Below are positions 43,738 to 53,398 of a stretch of DNA of 64,000 bases, piece after piece. The position numbers and the translations under genes were made by a program. The notes under the pieces were generated by a model, which ran no database searches, was not told the DNA's origin, and saw nothing but the letters and a program-made list of their open reading frames with translations. The stretch lies in NCBI RefSeq assembly GCF_029714405.1, contig NZ_CP121650.1, positions 6,329,001 through 6,393,000 of the forward strand. Reading direction: 5' to 3'. Numbering within the stretch: position 1 is the stretch's first letter; the number at the start of each line of letters is the position of its first letter. Source of the DNA: Bradyrhizobium sp. CB82 (GTDB lineage Bacteria > Pseudomonadota > Alphaproteobacteria > Rhizobiales > Xanthobacteraceae).

Positions 43738-45137
43738 CAGTGCACCAAAATGACAACCTGGGTGAAAGGAACGGTGTTTGGCAGGCAGTTCTGCGTGCTC
43801 ATATACGCACCTCCGCTCATTGTCACACTATTGGCGATCACCTCTGAACAGTTGGTATTGGTATTGGCGGTCGTTCCGCTCCACGTGACATCGACGTTGG
43901 GAAGGTACATCGCGCCGCCGAGGGAAACCGTCCCACTGCCATTGATCGTGACTGCATTGTTGCTCTTGTTTGGTGCCTGATCGTCGATCAAAACGCCGTT
44001 CAGAGCGGAGGATGTCGTGTTGGTCTTCGGGGCGGAAAGGCTAACCGTCCCGCCCGTGATGGAAATGCTCGAATCCCCCAGCAATACGAGCGTTACGCCT
44101 AGACCCGTGCTGGCCCAGCTTGTGCAGGTGGTGCAGGTGACGGTTCCGCCATTGATCTTTATCGCTGCATTATAGAAAAAGTATGTTCCTGGTGCAAAAT
44201 TCACCCAATCTCCGGTCGTCACCGTTAGATTTCCGTACGCGCCACTGCTGTTCGGGGCCACCGAATAACACCTGCTTGTACCAGCGGGTGGCGGTGGCGA
44301 AGTGGGGCACGTTATCGTTGTGAGTGGCTTGTCGTTGCCAGTCCTGCTGTTGAACGATGCAGTATCCAGTGCCTGGAGCGGATTCGCCGCAGGGGGCATA
44401 GAATAATTGTATGGTACACCAGGATCGCAGCTCCCCGAGTTGACACAGCCATTTGCAGCACCAATGGCCCACCCCGAACCGGTGAAAGACGGAGTGCTGG
44501 CATACTTGACGGTGTCGTCCGACATCATCTCGCAACCATTTCCGGTAACGCTAAGACTGCCGGCCAGTGTAAGTGCTGAGCTGTTTGACGGCGACCGCGC
44601 AAGGGCCAGCGTACATACGTCTTTCGGCTTCCCGACTCGGGCAACGGCCGTAGCACTTATGTTGACAGTCGACCAACCAAGTACTGCCGCCAGGTAGGCT
44701 GGCTGTTGCTGGCCAACAACGGCACGAACGTCACTGCCGCTCGCCGAGCCGGTCCAAGTGTTGGCAGCAACGTCATAGGTCCCTCGATCGATCTGCACAC
44801 TCCGTGACGTATTTTTCGCAAGCGAACTGGGACAGGTGGAGCCTGGATAGGACACGTCGCCGGAGTTGCAGAAACTATTCTGTGCGGCAAATTCTTTCCC
44901 GCGAGAGATATAGTCCTGTGCTGGATTTGGCTCACAAAGGCTGCTGCCGGAGTTTTTGCATGCCAGCCAGAAGGCGCCCGAAAGGGCTGCGGCATCAGCG
45001 GCGTTCTGGGCGTGCTGCCTGGTGACGTACCACGATCCCGCCTCGCCCCCGAGTGCAACCACTCCGATCAGCGGCACGAGCGCGATGACGGTTCCGAATG
45101 CGACCGAACCTCGACGGCTACGCAGTAGGTTACGCAT
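43737..45137 (-). CDS. tadG: TadG-like pilus protein
   Basis: 466 residues. The N-terminus RRGSVAFGTVIALVPLIGVV is the TadG/TadE-like membrane anchor. It is followed by GSWYVTRQHAQNAADAAALS, the Tad_N helix characteristic of TadG. The large remainder is a Gly/Ser/Thr/Asn-rich beta-rich region with many Cys (for example NGCVNSGSCDPG and TVTCTTCTSW), probably exported. TadG proteins are needed for pilus assembly or adhesion. It lies between two TadE-like genes in the usual order. Confidence 0.88.
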   Translation of the reverse strand: MRNLLRSRRGSVAFGTVIALVPLIGVVALGGEAGSWYVTRQHAQNAADAAALSGAFWLACKNSGSSLCEPNPAQDYISRGKEFAAQNSFCNSGDVSYPGSTCPSSLAKNTSRSVQIDRGTYDVAANTWTGSASGSDVRAVVGQQQPAYLAAVLGWSTVNISATAVARVGKPKDVCTLALARSPSNSSALTLAGSLSVTGNGCEMMSDDTVKYASTPSFTGSGWAIGAANGCVNSGSCDPGVPYNYSMPPAANPLQALDTASFNSRTGNDKPLTTITCPTSPPPPAGTSRCYSVAPNSSGAYGNLTVTTGDWVNFAPGTYFFYNAAIKINGGTVTCTTCTSWASTGLGVTLVLLGDSSISITGGTVSLSAPKTNTTSSALNGVLIDDQAPNKSNNAVTINGSGTVSLGGAMYLPNVDVTWSGTTANTNTNCSEVIANSVTMSGGAYMSTQNCLPNTVPFTQVVILVH

Positions 45138-45147
45138 GGGAATAATC

Positions 45148-45636
45148 CTATTGAAACCGTTCCGAGTAAGACAGCGTGAACGTACAAGGATTGGTATTGG
45201 TACTCGTACACAACACCGATCTCAGCACCAGCGGCGCCATGGTGACTGTCGTCGTGTACAAATAATATTTGGGCGACGCCGTGTTGGTTGAGGAGCAGAC
45301 AGCGTTGCTATCGCCGCAAATGAGCTGAATACTGGGGATGGGGTAACTGGGATCAGCCTTGGCGCGCGCGCTTGTCGACCAACTTGACACGCTCGACGGG
45401 TCCGCAAGGTTAGGTGGCGGAGCGTATTGGATCAATTGCCCGAAGCCGCGTAACGCCTCCCAGGCGGATATGTACCTGAAGCCAGCGATAGCAACGTCGG
45501 CCAGCGGCAGAAACAGGCTGAACATCATGAGACCGTAGACGAAAACCATCTCGAACGAGACGGCGCCGCGTCGATCCGCTATGAACGCGTCTGTACGGCT
45601 CTTAAGCCTCTCTCGCCAGGCGCGAACCGTGGTCAT
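45148..45636 (-). CDS. tadF: TadE/TadF-like minor pilin
   Basis: 162 residues. After a basic N-terminus the DRRGAVSFEMVFVYGLMMFS block gives Gly, the +5 Glu and the hydrophobic helix of a TadE/F pseudopilin. A Ser/Thr-rich periplasmic part has two Cys pairs (LICGDSNAVCSS and VLCTSTNTNPCT). It starts 5 bases after the tadC side of the operon ends, so it is coupled to the core genes. The name tadF rather than tadE is by position only. Confidence 0.78.
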   Translation of the reverse strand: MTTVRAWRERLKSRTDAFIADRRGAVSFEMVFVYGLMMFSLFLPLADVAIAGFRYISAWEALRGFGQLIQYAPPPNLADPSSVSSWSTSARAKADPSYPIPSIQLICGDSNAVCSSTNTASPKYYLYTTTVTMAPLVLRSVLCTSTNTNPCTFTLSYSERFQ

Positions 45637-45641
45637 GGCTG

Positions 45642-46547
45642 TTATCTCAAGTGCTCGAACGTACGAATGAGGTGCAGAAACGGGCTTGCACCGAGAATGA
45701 TGAACATGGATGGAAGCAGGAACAACACCATCGGGACCGTCAGCTTGGCACCCAGCTTGTGTGCTCTTTCCTCCAGCTTGGTAATACGTTCGCGCCGAAG
45801 GTCGGCAGCAATGGTGCGCAGAGCCTGGCTCAACGGCGTTCCGTATTGCAGGCTCTGGCTGATCATGGTGCCGAAGCGGCGAAGTCCCTCCGATGTCGCT
45901 GCCAATTTCTCGAACGCGTCGCTGCGATTTGGCAACACCCGGAGATCATCGAGAAGACCGTTCAAGACCCCGGCCATGGCCGGATTGGTCTCGTTCATTT
46001 CGTGCGCCACGCGCTGCAACCCGCTCTCGAGGCCCATTCCGGCTTCACTGCACACGACCAGCAGATCGATGGTATCCGGCGTGCCCAACCGAATGGCCGC
46101 ATCAAAGCGACGTCTGAGCACCGACAATATCAATCGCGGCCCCATGATTCCGATCACCACGCCACAAAGCGTGAAGACCAGCACATCCATCGGAGCCCTG
46201 CCCGACAGCTGCGCAATCAAGAAGGCGTTGACCGGGAACAGGAACATGCTGACGATCTTGATACCGAGCCAGATCGGCAAGCTTCGGTGATGATTGAAAC
46301 CTGATGATTGAAGGATCGCTCGCAGCTGTTCGAGATTTTCTTCGGCATAGAAGCGCCGATACCGCATGCCGAGGGACGAAAGCCAACCAACCATGTCCTG
46401 GGAGCGTGTTGACCCCTCCGGAACGCCGATCACGGCGTTTGACGCCCGCATCTCCAATGCACGAACGTGTACTTCTCGTATGATCAACAGGGCGACCGCA
46501 GTCGCGGCCGCTATAGCGAGGGCGACGAAGCCGAGACCGGACGTCAT
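45642..46547 (-). CDS. tadC: Tad pilus inner-membrane protein TadC
   Basis: 301 residues. N-terminal helix (about 8-24), a middle pair of helices, and the T2SSF cytoplasmic domain with RLGTPDTIDLLVVCSEAGMG and QSLQYGTPLSQALRTIAADL, ending in a C-terminal helix (VPMVLFLLPSMFIILG). It forms, with TadB, the platform on which the CpaF ATPase drives pilin assembly. Its ATG overlaps the tadB stop (ATGA). Confidence 0.93.
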   Translation of the reverse strand: MTSGLGFVALAIAAATAVALLIIREVHVRALEMRASNAVIGVPEGSTRSQDMVGWLSSLGMRYRRFYAEENLEQLRAILQSSGFNHHRSLPIWLGIKIVSMFLFPVNAFLIAQLSGRAPMDVLVFTLCGVVIGIMGPRLILSVLRRRFDAAIRLGTPDTIDLLVVCSEAGMGLESGLQRVAHEMNETNPAMAGVLNGLLDDLRVLPNRSDAFEKLAATSEGLRRFGTMISQSLQYGTPLSQALRTIAADLRRERITKLEERAHKLGAKLTVPMVLFLLPSMFIILGASPFLHLIRTFEHLR

Positions 46548-47476
46548 AGTGTCGTCTCCCTTCTGATCAGCCAGCGTATCACGAAGTGCCCGCTAATCAC
46601 TGAGCCGACCGCGTAGGCCAGCAGCATGTTTCCGGTCGGATCATAAAACAGGAGATCGATTGACCGCGGACTGATCAAGTACAGCAGCCCGCCTACAATG
46701 AGGGGCATGCATGAAAGTGCGCGTGAGGAAAAGATCACCTCTGCCGCCAGAGCCTTCGCGCGAGCAGCCAGCGCAACACGCTGACTCACCGTCTCTCCCA
46801 GGGTCTGCAAGGTTTCGGCCAGGCTGCCGCCCGACTTCAACTGGACCGCAAGTGTCACCGCAAAAATCCCATACTCCGCCACTTGCGTTCGCTGATAGAT
46901 AGCCTCTACAGCCTCCTCCGGAGGTCTCCCTACGCTCAATTCACTGCATACGATCGCAAACTGCCCGGCTGTTGGTTGCGGCATCTCGCGGGCGATGGTG
47001 CGAAATGCTTCGTTCACCGGCAACCCTGAACGAACAGTACTCGTCACCAGCTGGATCGTGTCAGGGAGCTGTCGAAAAAGTTGGTTGGCGAAACGACGTT
47101 CCTGCCATCCGAACAGACCTCGCACCACCATGATGGCGACAATTACAGCCGCGATAGACACGTAGAGAACGGAAAATTCCAGCAGGTAATTGGCAAGAAA
47201 CACTGCTTGTGCGGCGATGAGCCCGGCAAGGAGCACATAGGCCGGGTGACAAGCATAAACGACCTCAGCCCTGTAATTGGCCAAGCGGTGGAGAAGCAGT
47301 CCGCTGGATCCGGTCTCTGAGCGACGAATGGAGGGCAGCCTCGAGGCAGATGAGGCTCGTAGAGCTGTCGTTAGCTGACGATCCATGCGTTTTTCTCGAC
47401 CGTCGAGCCACAACGTCGTGGCTCCCGCGCACATCAGGAGCACCAGATTAATGACGATCCAATACGTCGGTATCAT
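46544..47476 (-). CDS. tadB: Tad pilus inner-membrane protein TadB
   Basis: 310 residues. Two helices near the N-terminus and middle (about 5-20, 95-125), then the T2SSF domain: QLPDTIQLVTSTVRSGLPVN, RPPEEAVEAIYQRTQVAEYG and QLKSGGSLAETLQTLGETVS, and C-terminal helices. Partner of TadC in the pilus platform. Overlaps cpaF upstream and tadC downstream, each by ATGA. Confidence 0.93.
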   Translation of the reverse strand: MIPTYWIVINLVLLMCAGATTLWLDGREKRMDRQLTTALRASSASRLPSIRRSETGSSGLLLHRLANYRAEVVYACHPAYVLLAGLIAAQAVFLANYLLEFSVLYVSIAAVIVAIMVVRGLFGWQERRFANQLFRQLPDTIQLVTSTVRSGLPVNEAFRTIAREMPQPTAGQFAIVCSELSVGRPPEEAVEAIYQRTQVAEYGIFAVTLAVQLKSGGSLAETLQTLGETVSQRVALAARAKALAAEVIFSSRALSCMPLIVGGLLYLISPRSIDLLFYDPTGNMLLAYAVGSVISGHFVIRWLIRRETTL

Positions 47477-48918
47477 ATTTGCCTCATGGCCTCGGCCCAG
47501 GCTCGATCAAGCCCAAAATAGACAAGGCGGCTCTTGAATTTCGGGATTGCGTGGGTGGACTTGTAGGTGCCCGATATCCGCCCGTGCACGTCCTCCTCTT
47601 GGTACTCGAACGCCGCGATGTCGTTGGTGGTGATCACTTCGCCTTCCAGGCCGATCACCTCGCTGATCTGGACGATGCGGCGCTGTCCATCCCGCATGCG
47701 TTCGACATGCACGATGATGTCCAATGCAGCGACGATCTGAGCCCGAATTGCCCGCGACGGCAGATTGACCTGTCCCATCTGCACCATGTTCTCGATGCGG
47801 GTCAGGGCGTCGCGCGTGCTATTGGCGTGCACGGTGGAGATCGAGCCATCATGGCCGGTGTTCATGGCTTGCAGCATGTCAAATGCTTCGGCGCTGCGCA
47901 CCTCGCCTACGACGATCCGATCAGGACGCATGCGCAGGGCATTCACCAGCAGATCGCGTTGGGTCACCTGCCCCGTGCCTTCGAGGCTGGGAGGCCGGGT
48001 CTCCAGGCTGATCACGTGCGGCTGCTGAAGCTGCAGCTCTGCCGCATCCTCGATGGTGACAATGCGTTCGCTGTGATCGATGAATTGGCTCATGGCGTTC
48101 AACAGCGTGGTCTTGCCGGAACCGGTACCGCCGGAGACCAGAACATTGAGCCGGGATCGGGCGGCAATCTCCAGCAATTGTCCCATGGCTGCGTTCATTG
48201 AGCCGTTTTCGATCATCCCGGCGATATTCAAACGGCGGCTTGGAAATTTTCGAATGGAAATGCAGGGACTATGAATCGCCAGCGGCGGCAGGATGATGTT
48301 GACCCGGCTGCCGTCCGGCAAGCGGCAATCCACCATCGGACTGGATTCGTCAACGCGCCGCCCAACTTGCGAGGCAATCTTCTGTGCGACGGATGCGATG
48401 TGATCATTGTCGCGGAATCGTACCGCGACCCGTTCCAGCTTGCCGTATCGCTCGATATAGATATTACTGGGCCCGTTGACCATGATATCGTTGATCGATT
48501 GATCCAGCAGGAGCGGTCGAAGCGGGCCGTAGCCGGTCATGTCGTCGGCAATCTCGTCCGCCAGCAAGAGCTGCTCGCGACCCGACAGTTCGAGCCGTTC
48601 CTGGTTGGCGATCCCGTGGATGATTTCCTCGATCTGCCGCCGAAGAACTTCGCGCGAGACGGTTGCCGCCACCGATGGCTCGATCTGCTCGATGACTCGT
48701 TCACGCAGCGAAGCCGACATCTCGGGATGATGGATCACAGGCTCGTCGCGGCTCGGCGTAGATGCGGGCACATGTGGTGGAGATGCAGGCGCGCCTGGCG
48801 CGGATGCAGTCGCGCTTGGCGTAGACGTACGCAAGCTTGTCGCGGATTCAGGCACCCCTGGCGTCAATGGACGCAAAGGAACTGGCTGGTCGTCTTCGCG
48901 CCTACCAAATTTTTTCAT
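47473..48918 (-). CDS. cpaF: Tad pilus assembly ATPase
   Basis: 481 residues from [16 protein letters not shown] lies 11 bases before this ATG, which also overlaps the cpaE stop by ATGA. The N-terminal 65 residues are a Pro/Ala/Ser linker with short near-repeats. The ATPase core has Walker [16 protein letters not shown] (about 262-275), [12 protein letters not shown] (Asp box), the Walker B block [20 protein letters not shown] and the His box [10 protein letters not shown]. It is the secretion-type hexameric ATPase (also called TadA) that powers Flp pilus extension and perhaps retraction. Confidence 0.95.
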   Translation of the reverse strand: MKKFGRREDDQPVPLRPLTPGVPESATSLRTSTPSATASAPGAPASPPHVPASTPSRDEPVIHHPEMSASLRERVIEQIEPSVAATVSREVLRRQIEEIIHGIANQERLELSGREQLLLADEIADDMTGYGPLRPLLLDQSINDIMVNGPSNIYIERYGKLERVAVRFRDNDHIASVAQKIASQVGRRVDESSPMVDCRLPDGSRVNIILPPLAIHSPCISIRKFPSRRLNIAGMIENGSMNAAMGQLLEIAARSRLNVLVSGGTGSGKTTLLNAMSQFIDHSERIVTIEDAAELQLQQPHVISLETRPPSLEGTGQVTQRDLLVNALRMRPDRIVVGEVRSAEAFDMLQAMNTGHDGSISTVHANSTRDALTRIENMVQMGQVNLPSRAIRAQIVAALDIIVHVERMRDGQRRIVQISEVIGLEGEVITTNDIAAFEYQEEDVHGRISGTYKSTHAIPKFKSRLVYFGLDRAWAEAMRQI

Positions 48919-50120
48919 CGCCGGAGCAACCTCCTCAGCCAACCTTTCCGCTCGGCGCCGACACCGCTGATCTCCCGTACAATCGGCGCGAGGTGACGCC
49001 TCAATTTCCTGACGTGCTTGACAGCAGGAATTCCGAGATTGACCGCTTCCGTCATCCCCTTCCCGAGATCGGGAATCACCATGTCTGGTTCTGCGCCCAA
49101 CGCTTTGACAATCGCGGCCCAGTGAAGGCCTCCTGCACGATCGGCACGGTTGAGCAAAGTAAAGACCCGGTCTTGACCGGCGATGTTGGTGACGGCGGCG
49201 CGGAGTGCATGGGCGTTACGAAGTCCGGTCACTTCGGCCTCCAGCAGCACCAAGGCGTGACGAGAAAGATTGATCACGGGATGAATGGATGGCGGAAACG
49301 GGACCGGTACATCGACAACGATATAGTTGAACCGTTGACGGAGCAGACCCAGCACGTGCCTCACCCCCGCTTCAGTGATGTCGAGCTGCGCATCGAGGTC
49401 CTCATCGGCGGAAATCAGGCAAACCCGCTCGTTCACCTCAATGGCCGCGCGCTCCAGGAACAACGTGTCCGCCCGCATCGGGTTTTCCAGGGCGATCCGC
49501 AGTCCCGGTCCAGGCTGAACGCCCAACATCACGGCCGCTTCGCCGCCTTGCAGATGAAGATCGAGCAACGCGACCTTGGCCTTGGTCGTCTCGGCCAGCT
49601 GCAGCGCCAGATTGATCGCGATGCTGGTTGCTCCGGCGCCTCCTTGCGCACCGCAGATCGAGATCACGTGCCCGCCGCGATCGATTTGGCCAGCGGCCGC
49701 GTCGCCGAGCAGCTTCGGGCGCAGCTGGTCCAACACCATCTCCCGCGTGATCGGCCTCGGAAGGTACTCGGTCAGGCCGAGCTCCATCAGCGCGCGGTAG
49801 AACGTGATCTCCCTGTTGTCACCGATCAGAGCCACCCGCACATCCGGCGGGCAAACGCTGGCCAACCTTTCGAGTTCGGTGAAGGGATCATCAATTCCAC
49901 TGATGTCCGTCACCAACGCGAACAGCTCGGTGTCGGTTTCGAGCATCCGTATGGCATTGCGGATCGTGCCACGCCGGATCGATAAGTTGCTGCCTTCGAG
50001 ACCCTTGCGCAGCGCACCGGCACTGAGATCGTCATTGACGAAACAGACGATCCGGTCGCGCGCGACAACAGATGTCGCTTCAGATGTAATTTCAGCAGGA
50101 CTGACTACGGCCACGTTCAT
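48915..50120 (-). CDS. cpaE: Tad pilus localisation protein CpaE/TadZ
   Basis: 401 residues. The N-terminal 135 residues form a receiver-like domain without a clear phospho-acceptor. Then comes a ParA/MinD-type ATPase with a deviant Walker A, ICGAQGGAGATSIAINLA (about 155-172), in which the usual Lys is Ala. This loss is common in CpaE proteins. Further blocks are VALLDLHLQGGEAAVMLG and YIVVDVPVPFPP. It places the pilus machine, often at a cell pole. Its start overlaps the cpaB stop by 1 base. Confidence 0.92.
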   Translation of the reverse strand: MNVAVVSPAEITSEATSVVARDRIVCFVNDDLSAGALRKGLEGSNLSIRRGTIRNAIRMLETDTELFALVTDISGIDDPFTELERLASVCPPDVRVALIGDNREITFYRALMELGLTEYLPRPITREMVLDQLRPKLLGDAAAGQIDRGGHVISICGAQGGAGATSIAINLALQLAETTKAKVALLDLHLQGGEAAVMLGVQPGPGLRIALENPMRADTLFLERAAIEVNERVCLISADEDLDAQLDITEAGVRHVLGLLRQRFNYIVVDVPVPFPPSIHPVINLSRHALVLLEAEVTGLRNAHALRAAVTNIAGQDRVFTLLNRADRAGGLHWAAIVKALGAEPDMVIPDLGKGMTEAVNLGIPAVKHVRKLRRHLAPIVREISGVGAERKGWLRRLLRR

Positions 50121-51079
50121 CAGCGTTTCTCCGGCAATTTGTAACCCACCGCCGTTGCAGTCTGGCGGACGACCTCCGACGAACCATCGCAGCTGACCGC
50201 AACGTCGCCGTCTTCTGAAGCTTGTCTCCTGACCGTGTACTGCCTGACCTCACCACCCGAATGAACCGATACCGCCGTTCTTTGGCCGGCGAGCGCATTC
50301 TGGCGGGCGAGTTCGGGAGACACATCGCAGCTGGACATCGCGCCAGTGTCCGCCTTGTCCCACTGATCGACTGCTGCCCGTACGGCGAAGGAAAGCGTTC
50401 CGAGCTGTTTTGCAACTGTGACTTTCTTGACCTGCTCCGGCGTAAGCTCCAACGACACAGTCTGCGGTAGCCTGCCTGCCGAGGCGCTGATGGGTCGCCC
50501 GCCTTGCGCAATCTCCTGATCGATCGCAATGATTCGAACGTTGCGTAGGACGGTTTCGCTCAGGGCGCGACGCGCGGGGTCTGCCTTCTCGAACACCTGG
50601 GTCAGCACGACATCCACATGATCACCCGGCCGGATGAGGCCCGAGACGCCGGATTCCTCGTCAACCTTGACGCTGATGGCGCGGCTATCCGGCGCCAGGA
50701 CGCTGGCGAGGAAACCCCTATCCCGCGGGCGCAAGATGTCTTGCAAAGTGATGGGACTGCCAGCATCGACGAACTTGCGAACCAGAGAACCGGGAAGTCC
50801 GAGCTTCGAGTCCGGCGTTTCGAGGATCGCCCCCGCTGGTACATGTTCTGGCGAAACCGAGCGTACCGTGAAATCTTCTTCACGGGCCAACGTACCCTTC
50901 GATAACGGACGCGCCGCAACAAAATACCCGACCATCGTTGCGGGCGCCGGCCCCGGCCCCTTCTCCGTGATCTCTACCGGGATCTGTTTCGGCAGGTTCA
51001 TGTTGTAGGCAATGAGCCCGAACGCCGTGGCTGCGAGCAACAGCACCATGATGATCGAGATACGCAAAGCGGCTGACAT
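50120..51079 (-). CDS. cpaB: Tad pilus assembly protein CpaB (RcpC)
   Basis: 319 residues from MSAALRISIIMVLLLAATAF, with GAGG 8 bases upstream and an N-terminal membrane helix. The SAF/beta-clip domain has VGYFVAARPLSKGTLAREED and LVRKFVDAGSPITLQDILRP. The RcpC-type domain follows with RAISVKVDEESGVSGLIRPG and HVDVVLTQVF. CpaB is periplasmic and links inner-membrane platform and secretin. It begins 2 bases after the cpaA end. Confidence 0.92.
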   Translation of the reverse strand: MSAALRISIIMVLLLAATAFGLIAYNMNLPKQIPVEITEKGPGPAPATMVGYFVAARPLSKGTLAREEDFTVRSVSPEHVPAGAILETPDSKLGLPGSLVRKFVDAGSPITLQDILRPRDRGFLASVLAPDSRAISVKVDEESGVSGLIRPGDHVDVVLTQVFEKADPARRALSETVLRNVRIIAIDQEIAQGGRPISASAGRLPQTVSLELTPEQVKKVTVAKQLGTLSFAVRAAVDQWDKADTGAMSSCDVSPELARQNALAGQRTAVSVHSGGEVRQYTVRRQASEDGDVAVSCDGSSEVVRQTATAVGYKLPEKR

Positions 51080-51080
51080 G

Positions 51081-51587
51081 TCAAAATCCTCGACTGAAAA
51101 TGGTCCAGATACCACCGGACGCTATGGCAACCCCGTAAGGTAGCGGTGCGTGTCGCAAATGGCGCCAACGCTCCACCGCGTAAACGCGGCGTGCGAGCGA
51201 CGATCCGGCGGGCGCTAGCCTGGGATATGGCAGGTGGCGCATCATCAGATGCACCAGGGCAAGACCGCCGCCGGCCAGCGCAGTTATGGTCAGCAACTGA
51301 ATCACGCCGGTCAACGGGAGACCAATCGCCAAGGCAACCAGCAACTTGACATCGCCACCGCCGATCCATCCGCGCGTGTAAGCGATGAACAGCGGCAGGA
51401 AGAGGATCGCGGCGGCGATCACCGATTGGGCAACCTGCATCGGGCTGGCCAATTGACCCGCGATCCCGAGGAGCGCCAGCGCCAGACAAATCTCATTGCT
51501 GATCAATCGCGTCGCGATATCGATCGTTGCGACATAGAGCAACAACAGGATTTCGAGAATCGAGGCAATGGGAACAATCCAACTCAT
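51081..51587 (-). CDS. cpaA: Prepilin peptidase
   Basis: 168 residues, the short CpaA/TadV type of A24 peptidase, starting MSWIVPIASILEILLLLYV; a GTG three codons earlier is possible but too close to the GAGG site. Two catalytic Asp lie in YVATIDIATRLISNE and in the GxGD motif RGWIGGGDVKLL. About five helices. It cleaves the Flp and TadE/F leader peptides at the inner membrane. It follows the flp genes and starts the main tad operon. Confidence 0.93.
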   Translation of the reverse strand: MSWIVPIASILEILLLLYVATIDIATRLISNEICLALALLGIAGQLASPMQVAQSVIAAAILFLPLFIAYTRGWIGGGDVKLLVALAIGLPLTGVIQLLTITALAGGGLALVHLMMRHLPYPRLAPAGSSLARRVYAVERWRHLRHAPLPYGVAIASGGIWTIFSRGF

Positions 51588-51683
51588 CGCATACACGCCT
51601 CAAAGCCCAAGACATCAAATACAAAATACATTGCCTCAGAAATGGCCGTGGTAGATCACAATGCCCCGGGCCAGCCGGCCGTC

Positions 51684-51849
51684 TCAACTTCCGACGGCAG
51701 TCCTGCCAGCGGTCCCGATCGTGTTCATCGCAGTCTCGGCGCGTTCTCGATGGACCAGTGTTGAACGCGGCGGTCACTCTGGCGACGACACAGGCCGTGA
51801 CGATCACGGACACCACGCCGTCCTTGTTTATGCGCCGACGCTTCAACGC
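51684..51849 (-). pseudogene. Degenerate third flp pilin copy
   Basis: On the minus strand the frame ALKRRRINKDGVVS, then VIVTACVVARVTAAF, matches the intact pilins (ALKRLRADQDGVVSFEYVIV...AACVVAAV) but lacks the FEY residues needed for cleavage and assembly. After that it shifts frame, with a trace of the pilin end (TAMNTIGTAG) before a stop. No full start is present. It lies between cpaA and the two live pilins. Confidence 0.65.
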
Positions 51850-51913
51850 GTCGGTGCATGCCTAAAGAAAAGTGGGGGGCACTGAATACCCCCCTGATCT
51901 GGAAGTCCTGCGA

Positions 51914-52117
51914 TCAGGTAGGAAGCTTGCCGACGATCGAGGCAATCGCGGTACTCAGCGCCTGCCCCATAACTCCACTACCAGTAGCACCGAACGCAAA
52001 AAGCACTGCCGCGACGACACAAGCCGCAACGATCACGTACTCGAACGACACCACGCCGTCCTGGTCCGCGCGTAAACGCTTCAATGCTTCTCGGGTCTGA
52101 ATATAATACTGCATCAT
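51914..52117 (-). CDS. flp: Flp type IVb pilin (copy 2)
   Basis: 67 residues. A short basic leader ends at the Gly in DQDGVVSFEYVIVAACVVAA. Cleavage after Gly leaves VVSFEY, where the Glu-Tyr pair is the Flp signature, and then the single assembly helix. The C-terminus (MGQALSTAIASIVGKLPT) is amphipathic. GAGG lies about 10 bases before the first of two ATGs. It is nearly identical to copy 1 across the helix-coding part. Confidence 0.93.
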   Translation of the reverse strand: MMQYYIQTREALKRLRADQDGVVSFEYVIVAACVVAAVLFAFGATGSGVMGQALSTAIASIVGKLPT

Positions 52118-52352
52118 CGGGGAAATCCTCTTTTACACGATTAATCCCGCGATAGACGAACCCGGGATCACTGTGCCGTCCCGCCCGGGGCTTAGGTCGG
52201 AAGCTTGGCGACGATCGAGGCGATCGACTTACTCAGTGCCTGCCCCATAACCCCACTACCGGTAGGACCGAACGCAAAAAGCACTGCCGCGACGACACAA
52301 GCCGCAACGATCACGTACTCGAACGACACCACGCCGTCCTGGTCCGCGCGTA
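51989..52352. repeat. Direct repeat inside the two flp genes
   Basis: 86 bases are identical between 51989-52074 and 52267-52352, covering the pilin cleavage site and helix, while flanking parts of the same genes differ at many positions. The offset is 278 bases. This fits recent duplication with local gene conversion. Confidence 0.85.
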
Positions 52353-52386
52353 CACGCTTCAACTGTTCAAAATAGTACTTCAACAT
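52192..52386 (-). CDS. flp: Flp type IVb pilin (copy 1)
   Basis: 64 residues, MLKYYFEQLKRVRADQDGVV then SFEYVIVAACVVAAVLFAFG, with the same Gly cleavage site and Glu-Tyr pair as copy 2. The end differs at a few residues (KSIASIVAKLPT). It is the first gene of the Tad cluster and the likely main pilin, with about 70 bases between the two copies. The promoter should lie in the 500-base region above it. Confidence 0.93.
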   Translation of the reverse strand: MLKYYFEQLKRVRADQDGVVSFEYVIVAACVVAAVLFAFGPTGSGVMGQALSKSIASIVAKLPT

Positions 52387-52917
52387 CGGAGAAATCCCTT
52401 CCTGGATGATTTATCTACACATCCGCGGCAGACGAAGCGGGTGCCAACGGGGTACTTTCGATATTAGCCGTTGAGCCTCAGGCGGCGATGGCGCATTCGG
52501 GCTAATCCGGGAGAGCAAGCACAGGCGCAACGAGACATGCTGACGGCGGTTCGGAGGCTATGCGTTGCCTGATCACAGGCGGGCCAATTGCTTGCTCAAG
52601 CCAGTCCGATTTGCTGAAGCGAGACTCTCGGATCGAACAATAACATTCGCAAAATCAACAAGCTGCCGGCTTGTTCTCGCTCGCGGCGCGCGCGATCGTC
52701 GTGCGTTTTACAACCCACCCGGCACGCCGAAAAATTGCCTGCCTGACAGCTTGCGATGAAGACATTCTTGCCGTCGCATGCTGCGCCCGATCTGGCTTAT
52801 CCGTACTCTTGCGGAGCGCCGCAGTAAGGTTAATGAACGATTACTTAGTCGCGCGAACGCGGCGGCGATGTGCGCATCCGGCGTAGGCCGCGGGGTCAGT
52901 TGGTTGTTGGTCAACGA
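52387..52917. other. Region upstream of flp, no gene recognised
   Basis: About 530 bases with only short, motif-free frames. It should contain the flp promoter. A TGGCAC reading toward flp near 52440 resembles the -24 half of a sigma-54 site, but the -12 half is poor. GC content is lower in 52600-52720. Confidence 0.4.
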
Positions 52918-53312
52918 TCAAGCAACTCCGGATTGTTGTCTGTGAATTTGGATGAGCTCGATCAGGCGTTCAATTCCGAAGTCGCGACATCCGGATACCG
53001 TCTCACCAACGCCCGTCAGGCGCCGATCTCCATTTCTAGGGCGATGTTGCGCAGCCAATCCTCTTCTTCACCGAGGTCCCCCGCGACCTTGGTGATGGTG
53101 GTTACGTGATGGAGCTTGTTGCGTCGTCCGCCACGATCGGCCCCGCAGAACACGAGCAATGTCTCGCAGCTCCCCTTTCGGCGGCATTCTTGGACGCGCC
53201 CGTCCTCCAGGAATAGCCCGAAGCTCGCCCGGTGCTTGAGGATGTGGTTGAACGCCTTGGCCAGGTCATGCCCGCGGGACAGTTTGACGGACTGTTCGCG
53301 CGTATAGACCTA
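52918..53312 (-). pseudogene. IS66-type transposase end plus downstream small ORF, decayed
   Basis: Minus strand, several frames. YTREQSVKLSRGHDLAKAF, HILKHRASFGLFLEDGRV and, in a shifted frame, NAAERGA plus VFCGADRGGRR match the C-terminal part of IS66 transposases (LDDGR...NNAAERALR...FCGSDxGGRR). Next comes a fragment of a small protein, TTITKVAGDLGEEEDWLRNI and ALEMEIG, then DFGIERLIELIQIH before a stop. No intact frame or ends of the element are seen. Confidence 0.6.
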
Positions 53313-53398
53313 GGTTCGGGCTTCCTTGGGGGGATGACATGGAACGGTGTCGGCGCCCGGCTCACCTTCTCGCAGTCGCGACAGGCGGCAGCAATCCT

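Noticed and set aside
52430..52460. Possible sigma-54 promoter before flp (TGGCAC toward the gene)
   Set aside because: The -12 element and spacing do not fit the consensus.
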